IMG/VR virus record: IMGVR_UViG_3300048918_000309
Location: 1-52,758 of that record
Strand: one strand, 5' to 3'
Origin: a virus
DNA length: 52,758 bases
Shown here: piece by piece, positions 23,450 through 31,436 of the stretch
Layout of the letters: each line of letters starts with the position of its first letter
How positions within the stretch are numbered: the stretch's first letter is position 1
Made by a program: the position numbers and the translations under genes
Notes under the pieces: generated by a model
What the model saw: the letters and a program-made list of their open reading frames with translations, nothing else
Databases searched by the model: none
What the model was told of the DNA's origin: nothing

Positions 23450-25360
23450 TCAGGCGATCATTGCCGCCACGTCGGGGCCGGGTTCAGCGACGAGGAACAT
23501 CGGCGCGCTCGCGTTGATCAAGCCGTCGACGCCATCGATCTTGTTCGGACTGTTGGCCGTTTCCTTTTTAGGAAGCAGGCTGCCATCGGTGCGACGGTCG
23601 ACGACCGCATTTCCGATCATCCAGGTCATCACCGCATTGCCATCGTGCCGGATTCGAGACGGGCCAGATTTGACGCGCGCCTCTATCGCCTTCGCGGGGT
23701 CGGTGACGTTCTTCGAATTCTTGGCGAGCTGGGCGGCGAACGCCTCGCCACCATCGTCGAAGTCCTGGTTGAGCCGGGACGCCATAGCGAGACCGCTGTT
23801 CCACTGGTCGAAGGTTGCGCGCCGCAGCGCCAGCGCTCCTTTCAGCTCACGAATCTTTGCTTCGATGATGTTGTGGTCGATGAAATCGCCCTCGGTCTTG
23901 ATCAATTCGCCCTTGGCGACCCAACCCTTGTAGAGGTCGGTGACCTGCTTGAGAGACGGATCTTGGTTCTCGAGGCGCGCCTCCGGAACGAAGAACCAAG
24001 GCTTTACGAGCAGCTGGCCATCCGGGCGTTCGGCCGCGAGCACCAGCGCAGATAGATCGTCGACGTTCGAGAGATCGGCGCCGAGGTAGCAGTCCAAGCC
24101 CTTGAAATCGTCCAGCGTCAGCGCCGTATCGCCGCAGATTATCCACTGCGAGACACTCAGCCAGGCCGAGGCGGCGCCAAGCCAGCGGTTGAGGTTCTTC
24201 GTGAAGAAATTTGCCTCGGCCGACGGACTGGCCCGAGCCTCGATCGCGCGCTTGCCGATTTCCTTCTGCAGCGAGGGCGCTGCCGGCAGCAGCGGGTTGG
24301 CCTTGACCCAGTTCTTGGGGTCGTAGGGATCGTCGCCCTTCTTCCGTTCGGGCTCGAAATCCTTGGGTTGGTCGAGCGTGTAGATGATCGCGAAGACGTG
24401 TTCGGCAATAACAGAGCGCTCGAGCACCTTGGTCGCGAACGTCCGCTGCTCGTAGCAGATGCCGTGGATGTTGAAGCCCGCCGTGGTGATGATCCAGAGC
24501 AGCGGCTGCAACCTGGCGCCGAAGGCCGACACCATCACGTCATAGAGGCCGCGATCACTGTGCGCGTGGAGCTCGTCCATCGTCACGACGTGCGGATTGT
24601 GCCCGTCCTGCGACTTCGATTTCGAGTGGATCGGCTGCATCCAGCCGCCGTTTCCCTTGCACTCGATCGACTTAGCCCAGGGGATGAGCGCGAACGCTTC
24701 CTGCAGCGCAGGCAGCTTCTCGACCATCCGCTTGGCGGGATTGAACACCTTCTTGGCCTGGTCGAACGTCGTCGCCGCCGTCAGGATCTGCGGCCCGGGC
24801 TCGTCCTCGCAGGTCAGGCAATAGAGTGAGACGACCGCGGTCAGCGTCGACTTGGCGTTCTTGCGGGCCAGCTCCTCGTAGACCAGCGTGAAGCGGCGGA
24901 ATCCGGTTTCCTTGTCCCGCCACCCGAACACGCACACCAGAATGAAGATCTGGAAGGGCTCCAGGTCGATCAGGCCGCAACGCTCGTGATGCTCGCCCCG
25001 GCGCGCGCCCAGGCACTTGCACCAATTGCCCTCGACGTGCGGCATCTTCTCGCCGAAGTCGCAGATGTCGTTGCCGTGCCAGGGGTCGAACCGGTACGGG
25101 AAGTCCTTCGATTTTTGGCGCTTGAGATCGTCGAGATGCCGCTGCGCCGCCAGCCGCACCCATTTGCAATGCTCGGTCTGGCGCTTGTCGGCCGCCGCGC
25201 GCTTCGCATAGTCGAGCGCGATCTCCGAGTAATTCCGGGCGTGCTCGGTCGGTGCGAACGTCGGGTGGCTGGCCTTGCGCTTAGGCCGTGGCCTCTTCGC
25301 CGGCGCCTTAGCGGGCGCGGGCGCCGTTGCGCGCGAACGGGTTGGTCGACTTTGCGCCAT
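23450..25360 (-). CDS. Terminase large subunit (HK97-like Terminase_1 family)
   Basis: 636 residues. After a basic, Pro/Ala-rich N-terminal tail (about 1-40) comes the ATPase domain, with a Walker A-like loop ELARKNAKST (163-172) and Walker B VVTMDE (258-263). The nuclease domain has LGADLSNVDDL (Asp429 and the 434-435 pair) as the first acidic cluster and DGVDGL near the end. It pumps DNA into the prohead and cuts concatemers, with the small subunit choosing the site. The start at 25360 overlaps the small-subunit gene by 53 bases. A cysteine set at about 100-128 (CKCLGARRGEHHERC) could bind a metal and is not standard in this family. Confidence 0.93.
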   Translation of the reverse strand: MAQSRPTRSRATAPAPAKAPAKRPRPKRKASHPTFAPTEHARNYSEIALDYAKRAAADKRQTEHCKWVRLAAQRHLDDLKRQKSKDFPYRFDPWHGNDICDFGEKMPHVEGNWCKCLGARRGEHHERCGLIDLEPFQIFILVCVFGWRDKETGFRRFTLVYEELARKNAKSTLTAVVSLYCLTCEDEPGPQILTAATTFDQAKKVFNPAKRMVEKLPALQEAFALIPWAKSIECKGNGGWMQPIHSKSKSQDGHNPHVVTMDELHAHSDRGLYDVMVSAFGARLQPLLWIITTAGFNIHGICYEQRTFATKVLERSVIAEHVFAIIYTLDQPKDFEPERKKGDDPYDPKNWVKANPLLPAAPSLQKEIGKRAIEARASPSAEANFFTKNLNRWLGAASAWLSVSQWIICGDTALTLDDFKGLDCYLGADLSNVDDLSALVLAAERPDGQLLVKPWFFVPEARLENQDPSLKQVTDLYKGWVAKGELIKTEGDFIDHNIIEAKIRELKGALALRRATFDQWNSGLAMASRLNQDFDDGGEAFAAQLAKNSKNVTDPAKAIEARVKSGPSRIRHDGNAVMTWMIGNAVVDRRTDGSLLPKKETANSPNKIDGVDGLINASAPMFLVAEPGPDVAAMIA

Positions 25361-25727
25361 CCACCTTGCCCCCGCTTCCCACGCGGCTCTTCGGCCCGGC
25401 GATCCGCAATAGCTCTTCGTATTGGCGGCAGACGGTCAGGTAGGCAGCGGGCGGAGGCTCACCGCCGGCGTTGAACGCCTTGCGGACCAGCGCCTCTAGC
25501 GAGCAGTACCGCGCGAGCAATGCGCTATCGATCTCGGTGACGCCGGCTGCCATCACCCGGCCGAGCACCTCGTTCCAGACGTCGATCGCCTCGGCGGTCA
25601 TGTAGTCGGGCTGAATCGGCGGGTCGCCGGGAACGATAATCTCGGTTTTCACGCCGTCGCGGACGGGTTGAAAGGTGCCGCGCGACAGCTTGGTCGAGGG
25701 CGATTCCGGCTTCGGGCCACGCTTCAT
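25308..25727 (-). CDS. Terminase small subunit, P27 family
   Basis: 139 residues from the ATG at 25727 (GGGG six bases upstream; a TTG at 25739 is possible but less likely). The sequence begins with the family signature KRGPKPESPSTKLSRGTFQP and has PDYMTAEAIDVWNEVLGRVMAAGV and the D-x-x-x-L-x-x-Y-C motif (DSALLARYCSLEALV). P27-type subunits bind the packaging initiation site and deliver it to the large subunit. Two 15-base direct repeats lie just upstream and could be that site. The large-subunit gene overlaps its 3' end. Confidence 0.9.
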   Translation of the reverse strand: MKRGPKPESPSTKLSRGTFQPVRDGVKTEIIVPGDPPIQPDYMTAEAIDVWNEVLGRVMAAGVTEIDSALLARYCSLEALVRKAFNAGGEPPPAAYLTVCRQYEELLRIAGPKSRVGSGGKVDGAKSTNPFARNGARAR

Positions 25728-25741
25728 AACTGACCCCAAAA

Positions 25742-25775
25742 TTTAATTCGCACCCGAAAGTTTAATCCGCACGCG
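25742..25775. repeat. Pair of direct repeats upstream of the small terminase gene (candidate TerS-binding site)
   Basis: TTTAATTCGCACCCG (25742-25756) and TTTAATCCGCACGCG (25761-25775) match at 13 of 15 positions, with a 19-base period. They lie between the HNH and small terminase genes, next to an A-run and a C-run/G-run palindrome (25834-25844). Small terminases bind direct repeats near cos, so this is a candidate cosB-like element. Position and repetition are seen; binding is inferred. Confidence 0.5.
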
Positions 25776-25849
25776 CAAAAAAAGAGCCTGCGGTCGGTGT
25801 CCGAGCGCGCGGCCCGCCAGAAACTGACCCACCCCCCCTGGGGGCAAGG

Positions 25850-26161
25850 TCAGCCGACCCGGCGCCGCGCGGCACGAGCGCGCTCGGCCTTCGACTTGGC
25901 GAGGTGACACGGCTCGCAGAGGCCCTGCTTGTTCGACCGGTCGTCGGATCCGCCCTCGCTGAGCGGCTTGATGTGGTCGACGATCGTCGACACGGCGACC
26001 AGTCCTGCTTCACGGCACGATCGGCAGAGCGGCTCCTCGGCCAGCACCTGACGTCGATCAGCGACACCAGCGCGGCCGCGCAATCGCTTCGATGGTTTGG
26101 TCGATTGCCATGCTCTCCGCGGAGGTGACGCGCCGTTCAGCCTGGGTGGCTTGGTCGGCAT
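25850..26161 (-). CDS. HNH endonuclease beside terminase (packaging-associated)
   Basis: 103 residues from the ATG at 26161, which has AGGAGG six bases upstream. A zinc/HNH core is visible: CRSCREAGLV, then IVDHIKPLSEGGSDDRSNKQGLCEPCHLAKS. It thus holds paired CxxC cysteines, the catalytic His in VDHI, and Asn at N-K-Q-G-L-C. This matches HK97 gp74-type HNH proteins, which stimulate cos cleavage by the large terminase and lie next to its gene. Its location directly upstream of the terminase pair therefore suggests a cos-type packaging phage. A basic N-terminus (KRLRGRAGVADRRQV) may contact DNA. Confidence 0.9.
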   Translation of the reverse strand: MPTKPPRLNGASPPRRAWQSTKPSKRLRGRAGVADRRQVLAEEPLCRSCREAGLVAVSTIVDHIKPLSEGGSDDRSNKQGLCEPCHLAKSKAERARAARRRVG

Positions 26162-26210
26162 CGATCGCCTCCTGTGCCACGTCGGCAATAGCGGAACCAT
26201 GGATAGCTAA

Positions 26211-26244
26211 GAGGCCCGACCGGTACGCCACACAGTCGGGCCTC
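26211..26244. terminator. Strong hairpin between NusG-like gene and packaging genes
   Basis: GAGGCCCGAC (26211-26220) and GTCGGGCCTC (26235-26244) form a perfect 10-bp stem with a 14-base loop in a 229-base gene-free stretch (26162-26390). Read leftward, the stem is followed by CTTAGCTAT, only a poor U-tract. It could be a weak or Rho-assisted terminator for leftward transcription, placed where the NusG-like protein encoded just upstream could act. A role in packaging is also possible. The stem is seen; function is inferred. The rest of this gap shows no gene. Confidence 0.5.
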
Positions 26245-26390
26245 TCGCGCACGCGCTTAGCCCAGGGAGAGGAGGGGCGGCACGCAAATCATTGGGTGAA
26301 TTTCGAGTAGCCTTCGGACTTCGCCCGGAGCGCTTGCTCCTGCGTTGGCGGCGAGGGCGGTAAGGTCCAAGACCAGCCAGTCCTACTCAC

Positions 26391-26975
26391 CTATGCCGCT
26401 CGTGCGGCGGTGCCCGATGTGGGATGCGCAATCTGTAACGCATCGGCATCGAGTAGGAAAGTGGCAATCTTCACGCGCATGGTGCCAGCGAACCCGACGA
26501 GCGCGAACTTGCCATCGCTCTGCTGCACGACGCCGCTCATGCCCGCGAAAGGGCCCTCGGGCACGCGCACGCGCTCGCCGATGGCGAAGTCCTTGCGCTG
26601 GGTTCGCTGAACGCGGCGCATCGCGCGATGCTCCTCGCGCCGCAGGCCCTCGACCTCCCGTTCTGCGACAAGCGGGATCTTGCCCGCGTAGTGGAAGACC
26701 GAGAAAGACGGATGCTCGTTGATGGGCGAGCTGGCGCAGGCGAGGAGCTCAGGCAGATGCCAGGCCCGCGCGAACACGAACGTCGGCATGATCGGTGCCT
26801 CGATATCGATCTTGATCTTGCTGCGCGGCCGGCGGCGGCTGATCGTCTCCACCGGCGTCCACACCTCGAAGTCAGCATCGACCAATGATCGCGCCAACGG
26901 CAGCGTTCGGCCTCCGCTGGTACGCAGAATGCACCAATGCCCATCGGCAACCGCCCGGCTGATTTCCCCGCTCAT
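26391..26975 (-). CDS. NusG/RfaH-like transcription factor (candidate late antiterminator)
   Basis: About 194 residues. The NGN-type domain has WCILRTSGGRTLPLARSL, EVWTPVETI and PIMPTFVFA. A charged helix (REEHRAMRRVQRTQRKD) links it to a KOW motif, IGERVRVPEGPFAGMSGVV, at about residues 138-156. NusG paralogues bind RNA polymerase and let it pass pauses or terminators. This gene is the last before a hairpin and the late packaging genes, so it may switch on the late operon as lambda Q does, by a different mechanism. The start is unsure: ATG 26975 (chosen) or GTG 26999; neither has an ideal ribosome site. Confidence 0.85.
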   Translation of the reverse strand: MSGEISRAVADGHWCILRTSGGRTLPLARSLVDADFEVWTPVETISRRRPRSKIKIDIEAPIMPTFVFARAWHLPELLACASSPINEHPSFSVFHYAGKIPLVAEREVEGLRREEHRAMRRVQRTQRKDFAIGERVRVPEGPFAGMSGVVQQSDGKFALVGFAGTMRVKIATFLLDADALQIAHPTSGTAARAA

Positions 26976-27024
26976 TCCTGCACCACATACCTTTCGCACC
27001 CCTGCGATTGAATCACTGTTTGTT

Positions 27025-27657
27025 CTATGCCGCTTGATCGAGGTCGGACAGAGCGGCGTCGATCATCTCCTGCGTGAGGGCGCCGCATGCGAGCCCGAGG
27101 CTACGCATCTCCGGCTTCATCCGCCGGATGTCGGCAGCACTTATCGGTGTGAGTTCCTCTTCCACTGCCCGTTCGCGGCGATGAGCCTCGGCCGCCATCG
27201 CGCGCAGCCGCGAGCAGGCAAGGTGGTGCCGCGCCATCAGCCCAGATGCCAGCTTCCGGATCTCTTCCTCGATCTCGTTGGGGAAACGCATCGGACGATG
27301 TAGCGCCGCCTGCGCTGCCTCGCGCGCAACGCGGCCCGGCAGATCGCCAAGGGCCGTCACCATGATCGACAGCCACGCATCAGATTGATCCTGACTGATG
27401 GTCGGCGACACCTTGGTGAGGAGCAGGGATAGGTCCTCCCTCAGGCCGACGCTGAACCTCGACGTCAATGAAATCGGTCCCGGCTCCGCTTCCTTCAGCG
27501 GGATGAGGCCGCGTTCATAGCGAGCCAGCAGTGGGAACAACTCCAAACCCGATGCCATCACCATCGCTTCGCTGAGCGTCCAATTCGAGCTGCTCGCGAA
27601 AGCGGCGACTGCTCTCGATCGGTCCGCTTGGTCGGTCGTGACCAGGTCGTTTGCCAT
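27025..27657 (-). CDS. Protein following the DUF1376 replication gene, unknown function
   Basis: 210 residues if the ATG at 27657 is used (GAAGGA nine bases upstream). This gives a large 143-base overlap with the preceding gene; a later start (ATG near 27564) would remove most of it. The protein is helical, with the pattern AREAAQAALHRPMRFPNEIEEEIRKLA and a charged Ala-rich helix after it. Genes in this place in other phages are often helicase loaders or replication accessory factors, but I see no Walker motif, so no function is claimed. Confidence 0.6.
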   Translation of the reverse strand: MANDLVTTDQADRSRAVAAFASSSNWTLSEAMVMASGLELFPLLARYERGLIPLKEAEPGPISLTSRFSVGLREDLSLLLTKVSPTISQDQSDAWLSIMVTALGDLPGRVAREAAQAALHRPMRFPNEIEEEIRKLASGLMARHHLACSRLRAMAAEAHRRERAVEEELTPISAADIRRMKPEMRSLGLACGALTQEMIDAALSDLDQAA

Positions 27658-28324
27658 TTCTCAGACATCCTTCAATGAACGATTTGGGGTCTATCGCGCC
27701 TTCGCGTTGGGCCTTGCCGAGGGCGGTAATCACCGCCTCCGCGCCATGGTCGCGCCGCCATTTGCCGAGCATCCTGCCAGCCTCTGGCACCGAGACGCCG
27801 GCGGCGGTGAGCAAGCGGCGACCAGCATCGAACATCACCTTGTCCGGATCGGGAGGAGCGTCCGGCGCAATCGCGCCCGATCCGTTAGGATCGGAATTCT
27901 TCTTTGGTGAAGGTGAAGGTGGCGGGCATGCTCCAAGCATTGCTTGCGGCATGCTACTAGCATTGCTTGCGGCATCACCGGAGGATTGCCCCCATCTTGC
28001 TTCAGCGGCTGCTCTGGCCTTGCTTGACCGGCGCTCTGCGTTTGCCGCCGCAACGACCAATTCGGCTTCGATGCGCTTATGGTGCCATTCGCCGTCCCTG
28101 ATCTGAAACAGGCGCGACAAGGCGGCGCGGTGCTTTTTCCAGGTCCTAGCGTCGAGCTTCGCGATCTGCCGCAGGACCGCATCATCATCGGGGGCTGGGC
28201 CATTACGCCAATAGTCGAGGATCAGCAGGAGATATGCGCCATGTTGCTCGGTCGTCAGGCGCTGAGTGTCGCCGAGATAGTCGCCCACATAGAAGGGCAT
28301 CCAAGCGGATGTTTGCTGTGTCAC
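27515..28324 (-). CDS. DUF1376 (YdaU-like) replication protein
   Basis: 269 residues from a GTG at 28324 that overlaps the preceding stop (GTGA). The N-terminal domain is clear DUF1376: SAWMPFYVGDYLGDTQRLT, EQHGAYLLLILDYWRNG, and KLDARTWKKHRAALSRLF, followed by WHHKRIEAEL. The linker is Pro/Ser-rich (CPPPSPSPKKNSDPNG). A C-terminal helical domain (residues 175-235) follows. DUF1376 proteins are winged-helix replication initiators or primosome-like factors in temperate phages; this one probably marks the origin and recruits host DnaB. Its own coding region is a place to look for the origin, although no obvious iteron array was seen. Confidence 0.82.
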   Translation of the reverse strand: MTQQTSAWMPFYVGDYLGDTQRLTTEQHGAYLLLILDYWRNGPAPDDDAVLRQIAKLDARTWKKHRAALSRLFQIRDGEWHHKRIEAELVVAAANAERRSSKARAAAEARWGQSSGDAASNASSMPQAMLGACPPPSPSPKKNSDPNGSGAIAPDAPPDPDKVMFDAGRRLLTAAGVSVPEAGRMLGKWRRDHGAEAVITALGKAQREGAIDPKSFIEGCLRNGKRPGHDRPSGPIESSRRFREQLELDAQRSDGDGIGFGVVPTAGSL

Positions 28325-28740
28325 GCCGCCACCTGCCTCCGCCCATGCCAGCCGAATGCGGGCTGGTGATCTAGAATAAACAGGTGGCGCATGTTGGCGA
28401 CGTTCACGACGTTCTGCTCGGGCGGAAACACCTCGACGGCCCAGGCGTCGGGAAATCCTGCCTGCGCCTTTAGCCGCTGCAAGTCGTCCCATGCGATGTC
28501 CTCGCGCCACCGATTGGCACGCTCGTCCCACTCGGTGCGGTTGACGGACAAGCGTAGATGGCCGCTCTTCTCGCGGAAGAGTTGCACCAGGAACTGCCGA
28601 GATCGGAACATGTTGAGTCGCTCCGACTCCTCCAGGAACGGCGGCACGGGCCATTCGGCACGCGGGACCGGCACCAGCGCGTCGCTATAGCGCAGGTTGT
28701 CCTTGCGGAGCTGTCGGAGCTGCGCGGCGTTCGGACGCAC
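28321..28740 (-). CDS. DUF7694-like phage protein
   Basis: 139 residues. The protein has the arrangement LRQLRKDNLRYSDALVPVP, SRQFLVQLF, LRLSVNRTEWD and VVNVANMRHLFIL, which I recognise from a phage domain called DUF7694. It ends with a basic tail. The gene lies between the sliding clamp and the DUF1376 gene, overlapping the latter by four bases, so a part in replication or in control of it is likely. No catalytic motif was identified. Confidence 0.72.
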   Translation of the reverse strand: MRPNAAQLRQLRKDNLRYSDALVPVPRAEWPVPPFLEESERLNMFRSRQFLVQLFREKSGHLRLSVNRTEWDERANRWREDIAWDDLQRLKAQAGFPDAWAVEVFPPEQNVVNVANMRHLFILDHQPAFGWHGRRQVAA

Positions 28741-28746
28741 GGTCTC

Positions 28747-29970
28747 TCAGACCCTCATCGGCATAAGGACCGCCTGCATCGCTGCGCCAGCAGGGTCGAC
28801 GACGCGTGCCGGCGCCGACGGATCGCCCAACATGAAGGTCACGTCCTCGCAGGCGAGCGCATTCAGCACCGAGATCAGGTATCGGCCGTTGAAACCGATC
28901 TCGAGCCCGGGCGTGTTGACGGACGCCGGAACCGTGAACGCGCCATCGAAGCCGCTATCGACGTATCTTGCGCCGACATCGATGGAGTAGCGGTTCAGCC
29001 GAAGGCGCAGGGCCTTGCTCTTCTCGACATTGCCGTCGGAGAGCGCGGCGACGACGCGGCGCAGGTCGGCGGTCTTGACCGTGATCCGGTTCGGGCAGGC
29101 ATCCTCGTTGGGGATGACGCGAGTGTAATCGGGGAAGGTGCCGTCGATCAGCTTCGACGTCAGGGTGACCTGCCGATCGCCGGCCGCGAGGAATTCGAAC
29201 CGGGCGAGCGTCGCTTGCGGGTTCGCCGTCCAGTCGACGGGCTCGTTAGAGGGGTTGAGCCTACGCAGTGAGAGCTGGATCGGCTCCTGCGCCGTTCGCG
29301 ATCGAAGCTGGGAAAGGAGCCCGATTGCCTTGCGCGGGATGATGATTCCACCGCCGCGTTTCGAGCCGCCATGGTCGACAGGAGCATCACCGGACGCATC
29401 CGGCAGCTCGACGTCAGCGTAATAGAGGCGGTGTCCGTCCGTCGCAGCGAACCGATAGGTCCAGCGATCCACGTGGTGGAAATAGACGCCGTTCAGGTAG
29501 TATCTCGTTTCCTCGCTCGAGGCGGCACCTGCGACTTGCAGCAGCAGGTCGACCGCCGAGCGCGGAAGGCTCGCCGTGAAACCGGGTTCGCTGGCATGCA
29601 TCACCGGGAACTCGCCTTCCGGGAGCACGCTATGTTTGGCGCTAAACTCGGCGCCAGCCGACAACTTCATGTCGCACCCGCGGTTGTCATCGACGGCCGG
29701 AGGCTCGATGCCGATATCGTCCGCCTGAACCGCGCGCAGCACTTTGACCAGGCGCTGCGGCTCGAGGAGGCAGTGCGAGAGCGGATTGTCGGTCGGCTGA
29801 TGCGACAGCCGCACGTCGAGCTGAATGTCGAGGTCGGTTGCGCGGCAGATGATCCCGGCTTCGTCGGGCGTGACGAGCACGGTCGACAAGATCGGGATGG
29901 TGTTTCGGCGCTCGGTAACGGCAGCGGCGAGCCCTACGGCGGCCACGAAGTCTTTCGTCGCGATCTTCAT
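28747..29970 (-). CDS. dnaN: DNA polymerase III beta subunit-like sliding clamp
   Basis: 407 residues, close to bacterial beta clamps (about 370). It shows the three-domain pattern with clamp-specific motifs: TIPILSTVLV at the N-terminus, RFAATDGHRLYYADVELP in the middle, LIDGTFPDYTRVIP at the domain 2/3 join, EIGFNGRYLISVLNAL, and the C-terminal M-P-M-R-V. The clamp encircles DNA and tethers polymerase. Because no DNA polymerase gene was found, this clamp presumably works with, or competes with, host Pol III and other clamp-binding proteins. It is longer and more divergent than host DnaN and lies with replication and GapR genes. Family identity is secure. Confidence 0.92.
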   Translation of the reverse strand: MKIATKDFVAAVGLAAAVTERRNTIPILSTVLVTPDEAGIICRATDLDIQLDVRLSHQPTDNPLSHCLLEPQRLVKVLRAVQADDIGIEPPAVDDNRGCDMKLSAGAEFSAKHSVLPEGEFPVMHASEPGFTASLPRSAVDLLLQVAGAASSEETRYYLNGVYFHHVDRWTYRFAATDGHRLYYADVELPDASGDAPVDHGGSKRGGGIIIPRKAIGLLSQLRSRTAQEPIQLSLRRLNPSNEPVDWTANPQATLARFEFLAAGDRQVTLTSKLIDGTFPDYTRVIPNEDACPNRITVKTADLRRVVAALSDGNVEKSKALRLRLNRYSIDVGARYVDSGFDGAFTVPASVNTPGLEIGFNGRYLISVLNALACEDVTFMLGDPSAPARVVDPAGAAMQAVLMPMRV

Positions 29971-29996
29971 TGCGGTTCTCCCTGTGGATCTGGTGC

Positions 29997-30236
29997 TCAG
30001 TGCAGCCCGAGCGCGTTGCGGTAGGTTTCGAGGAGCGCGTCAGCTTCGTCCCGATGGTGCTTTTCCATCTTCCGAAGCTTCACGATCGTGCGCATGGTCT
30101 TCGTGCAGAAGCCGGTTGATTTGGCCTCCGCGTAGACGTCCTTGACGTCGTCGCTGATGCCCTTCTTCTCGTCTTCAAGGCGCTCGATTCGTTCGATGAA
30201 CAACCGGAGCTGTTCGGCAGATATACTGTCGCTCAT
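29997..30236 (-). CDS. gapR: GapR-family (DUF2312) DNA-binding protein
   Basis: 79 residues from the ATG at 30236. Family features are plain: [40 protein letters not shown] and IVKLRKM, giving a dimeric all-helical protein. Caulobacter GapR encircles overtwisted DNA and supports replication and chromosome structure; the family is largely alphaproteobacterial. Position next to the clamp gene suggests help in phage replication, or interference with host GapR. The frame extends upstream without plausible starts. Confidence 0.9.
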   Translation of the reverse strand: MSDSISAEQLRLFIERIERLEDEKKGISDDVKDVYAEAKSTGFCTKTMRTIVKLRKMEKHHRDEADALLETYRNALGLH

Positions 30237-30487
30237 AGGGTCGCTTCCTTGGAGGTGGGCGCCGCCGAAAGCGGCAGGGGAAGTTGCGGATCCGGGTTGG
30301 CCGCGATCCATTCGTCCAGGCGGGCAGTGGCCGCGTGAAGCGCTGATGTGGCGGCAGCACATTCCTGCGCGGCGCTGACATGGCGCGCGATCGAGCGGCT
30401 GACGCGCTTCCTGCTGAAGCCGACCAGCGCTTCCAGGCGCGCCCGCTCTGGGTGGATCTCAGGTGCCGGGGTGATGTCGTGGGACAT
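30233..30487 (-). CDS. Small helical protein, unknown function
   Basis: 84 residues from the ATG at 30487 (GGGAGG seven bases upstream). Mostly helical and Ala-rich, with [21 protein letters not shown] and a final Pro-rich turn ([10 protein letters not shown]). It overlaps GapR by four bases and the gene upstream by one. The QLPLPLSA segment resembles a clamp-binding peptide (Q-L-x-L-x-L), which is suggestive given the clamp gene nearby, but this is inference. Confidence 0.6.
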   Translation of the reverse strand: MSHDITPAPEIHPERARLEALVGFSRKRVSRSIARHVSAAQECAAATSALHAATARLDEWIAANPDPQLPLPLSAAPTSKEATL

Positions 30488-30879
30488 CAATAGGCCTCCC
30501 GCTGTTCGCGCTCGTGGCGCAGGCGCATTTTCAGGGTGTTGTTTGCGACCTCGCGACGGGCATGGGCGGCCGTACCGGGGATATCCGCCTCGATGATCTC
30601 GCGGGCTGGGCGCGCGCCGACGATGATCCGAAGGCGATGGTACTCTTCGCGATGGTCGTCGGGGCACCAGTCCAATCGGCGGCGGTGCATTTCGGCATTC
30701 GCCTTGGCGCGCTTTTCCTGAGCCGCGGGGGACGAAATATAGTCGCTGCGCAGGCGTTCGCCGCTTGCCCTCCGCATCGCCTGCCAAGCCGGGTCTTCCC
30801 GGCGCGCCTCTTCGAGCCGTCGGCGCGCAGCGGCGATGTTCGCGCGATGCTCAGGCGTCATAGGAGACTTCTTCCTCAT
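30487..30879 (-). CDS. Small basic protein, unknown function
   Basis: 130 residues from the ATG at 30879, which overlaps the upstream stop by four bases; a second ATG at 30861 is an alternative. It is strongly basic and helical: MTPEHRANIAAARRRLEEAR at the front, DYISSPAAQEKRAKANAEMHRR in the middle and REVANNTLKMRLRHEREQREA at the end. Composition fits a nucleic-acid-binding protein. No family was recognised. Confidence 0.6.
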   Translation of the reverse strand: MRKKSPMTPEHRANIAAARRRLEEARREDPAWQAMRRASGERLRSDYISSPAAQEKRAKANAEMHRRRLDWCPDDHREEYHRLRIIVGARPAREIIEADIPGTAAHARREVANNTLKMRLRHEREQREAY

Positions 30880-31436
30880 GCCGCTAACCCATGTGTCGGG
30901 GCGATGCGTTTCCAGGCATCCGGATCCCAACCGAGCGCGAGGGCGCGTTCGACAACATCGTCGGCGGTGAGGACGCGGCCGTTGCGCTTCCAGTGATCGC
31001 CGGTCGCGGAATAAGCGCCTGCGGCATCGCAGCGGATGACGGGCCCGAGGCGTCGTAGGAAGTCGGCGGCCTGGCCTGGCTGCGTCATGTCGCGGTTCGC
31101 CGTTGCCATCTGGGCAGACAACCCGGGCTGGCGCCACGCGCCGTTGACTGTCAGGTACTTCACGCCCGATTGGACGCTCCAGCGGTCGATCACTGAGCGC
31201 TTGCAGCCGTAAATTCCGCAGAGCTGATTGGCCGTCGACCGCCGCGCCCGCTCGGCGAAGTCGGCGGGGAGATCGTCCTTCCGGGCAAACCTCCCGGCCC
31301 TGGAGCGATCGATGCCGACCTCGGCGAGCCACCGTTTTATGGTCGCGGATGAGCAGACGTAATGACGCTGCATATGCGCATAGCTCGATTTGATCGCCAG
31401 TTCTGCGAAGCCATCGGGGGCGGGGCCGCGGGACAT
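30876..31436 (-). CDS. Predicted HTH DNA-binding protein
   Basis: 186 residues from the ATG at 31436 (TGATG overlap with the upstream stop). Two helix-turn-helix-like segments can be read: YVCSSATIKRWLAEVGI at about residues 26-42 and NQLCGIYGCKRSVIDRWSV at about 70-88. The C-terminal third is a small mixed domain (GRVLTADDVVERALALGWD). It may regulate phage genes or act in replication. The gene is fully embedded in the leftward early operon. Confidence 0.6.
   Translation of the reverse strand: MSRGPAPDGFAELAIKSSYAHMQRHYVCSSATIKRWLAEVGIDRSRAGRFARKDDLPADFAERARRSTANQLCGIYGCKRSVIDRWSVQSGVKYLTVNGAWRQPGLSAQMATANRDMTQPGQAADFLRRLGPVIRCDAAGAYSATGDHWKRNGRVLTADDVVERALALGWDPDAWKRIAPTHGLAA

Noticed and set aside
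26092-26310. Plus-strand frame across the hairpin gap
   Set aside because: No recognisable features, opposite to operon direction and overlapping the HNH gene antisense.
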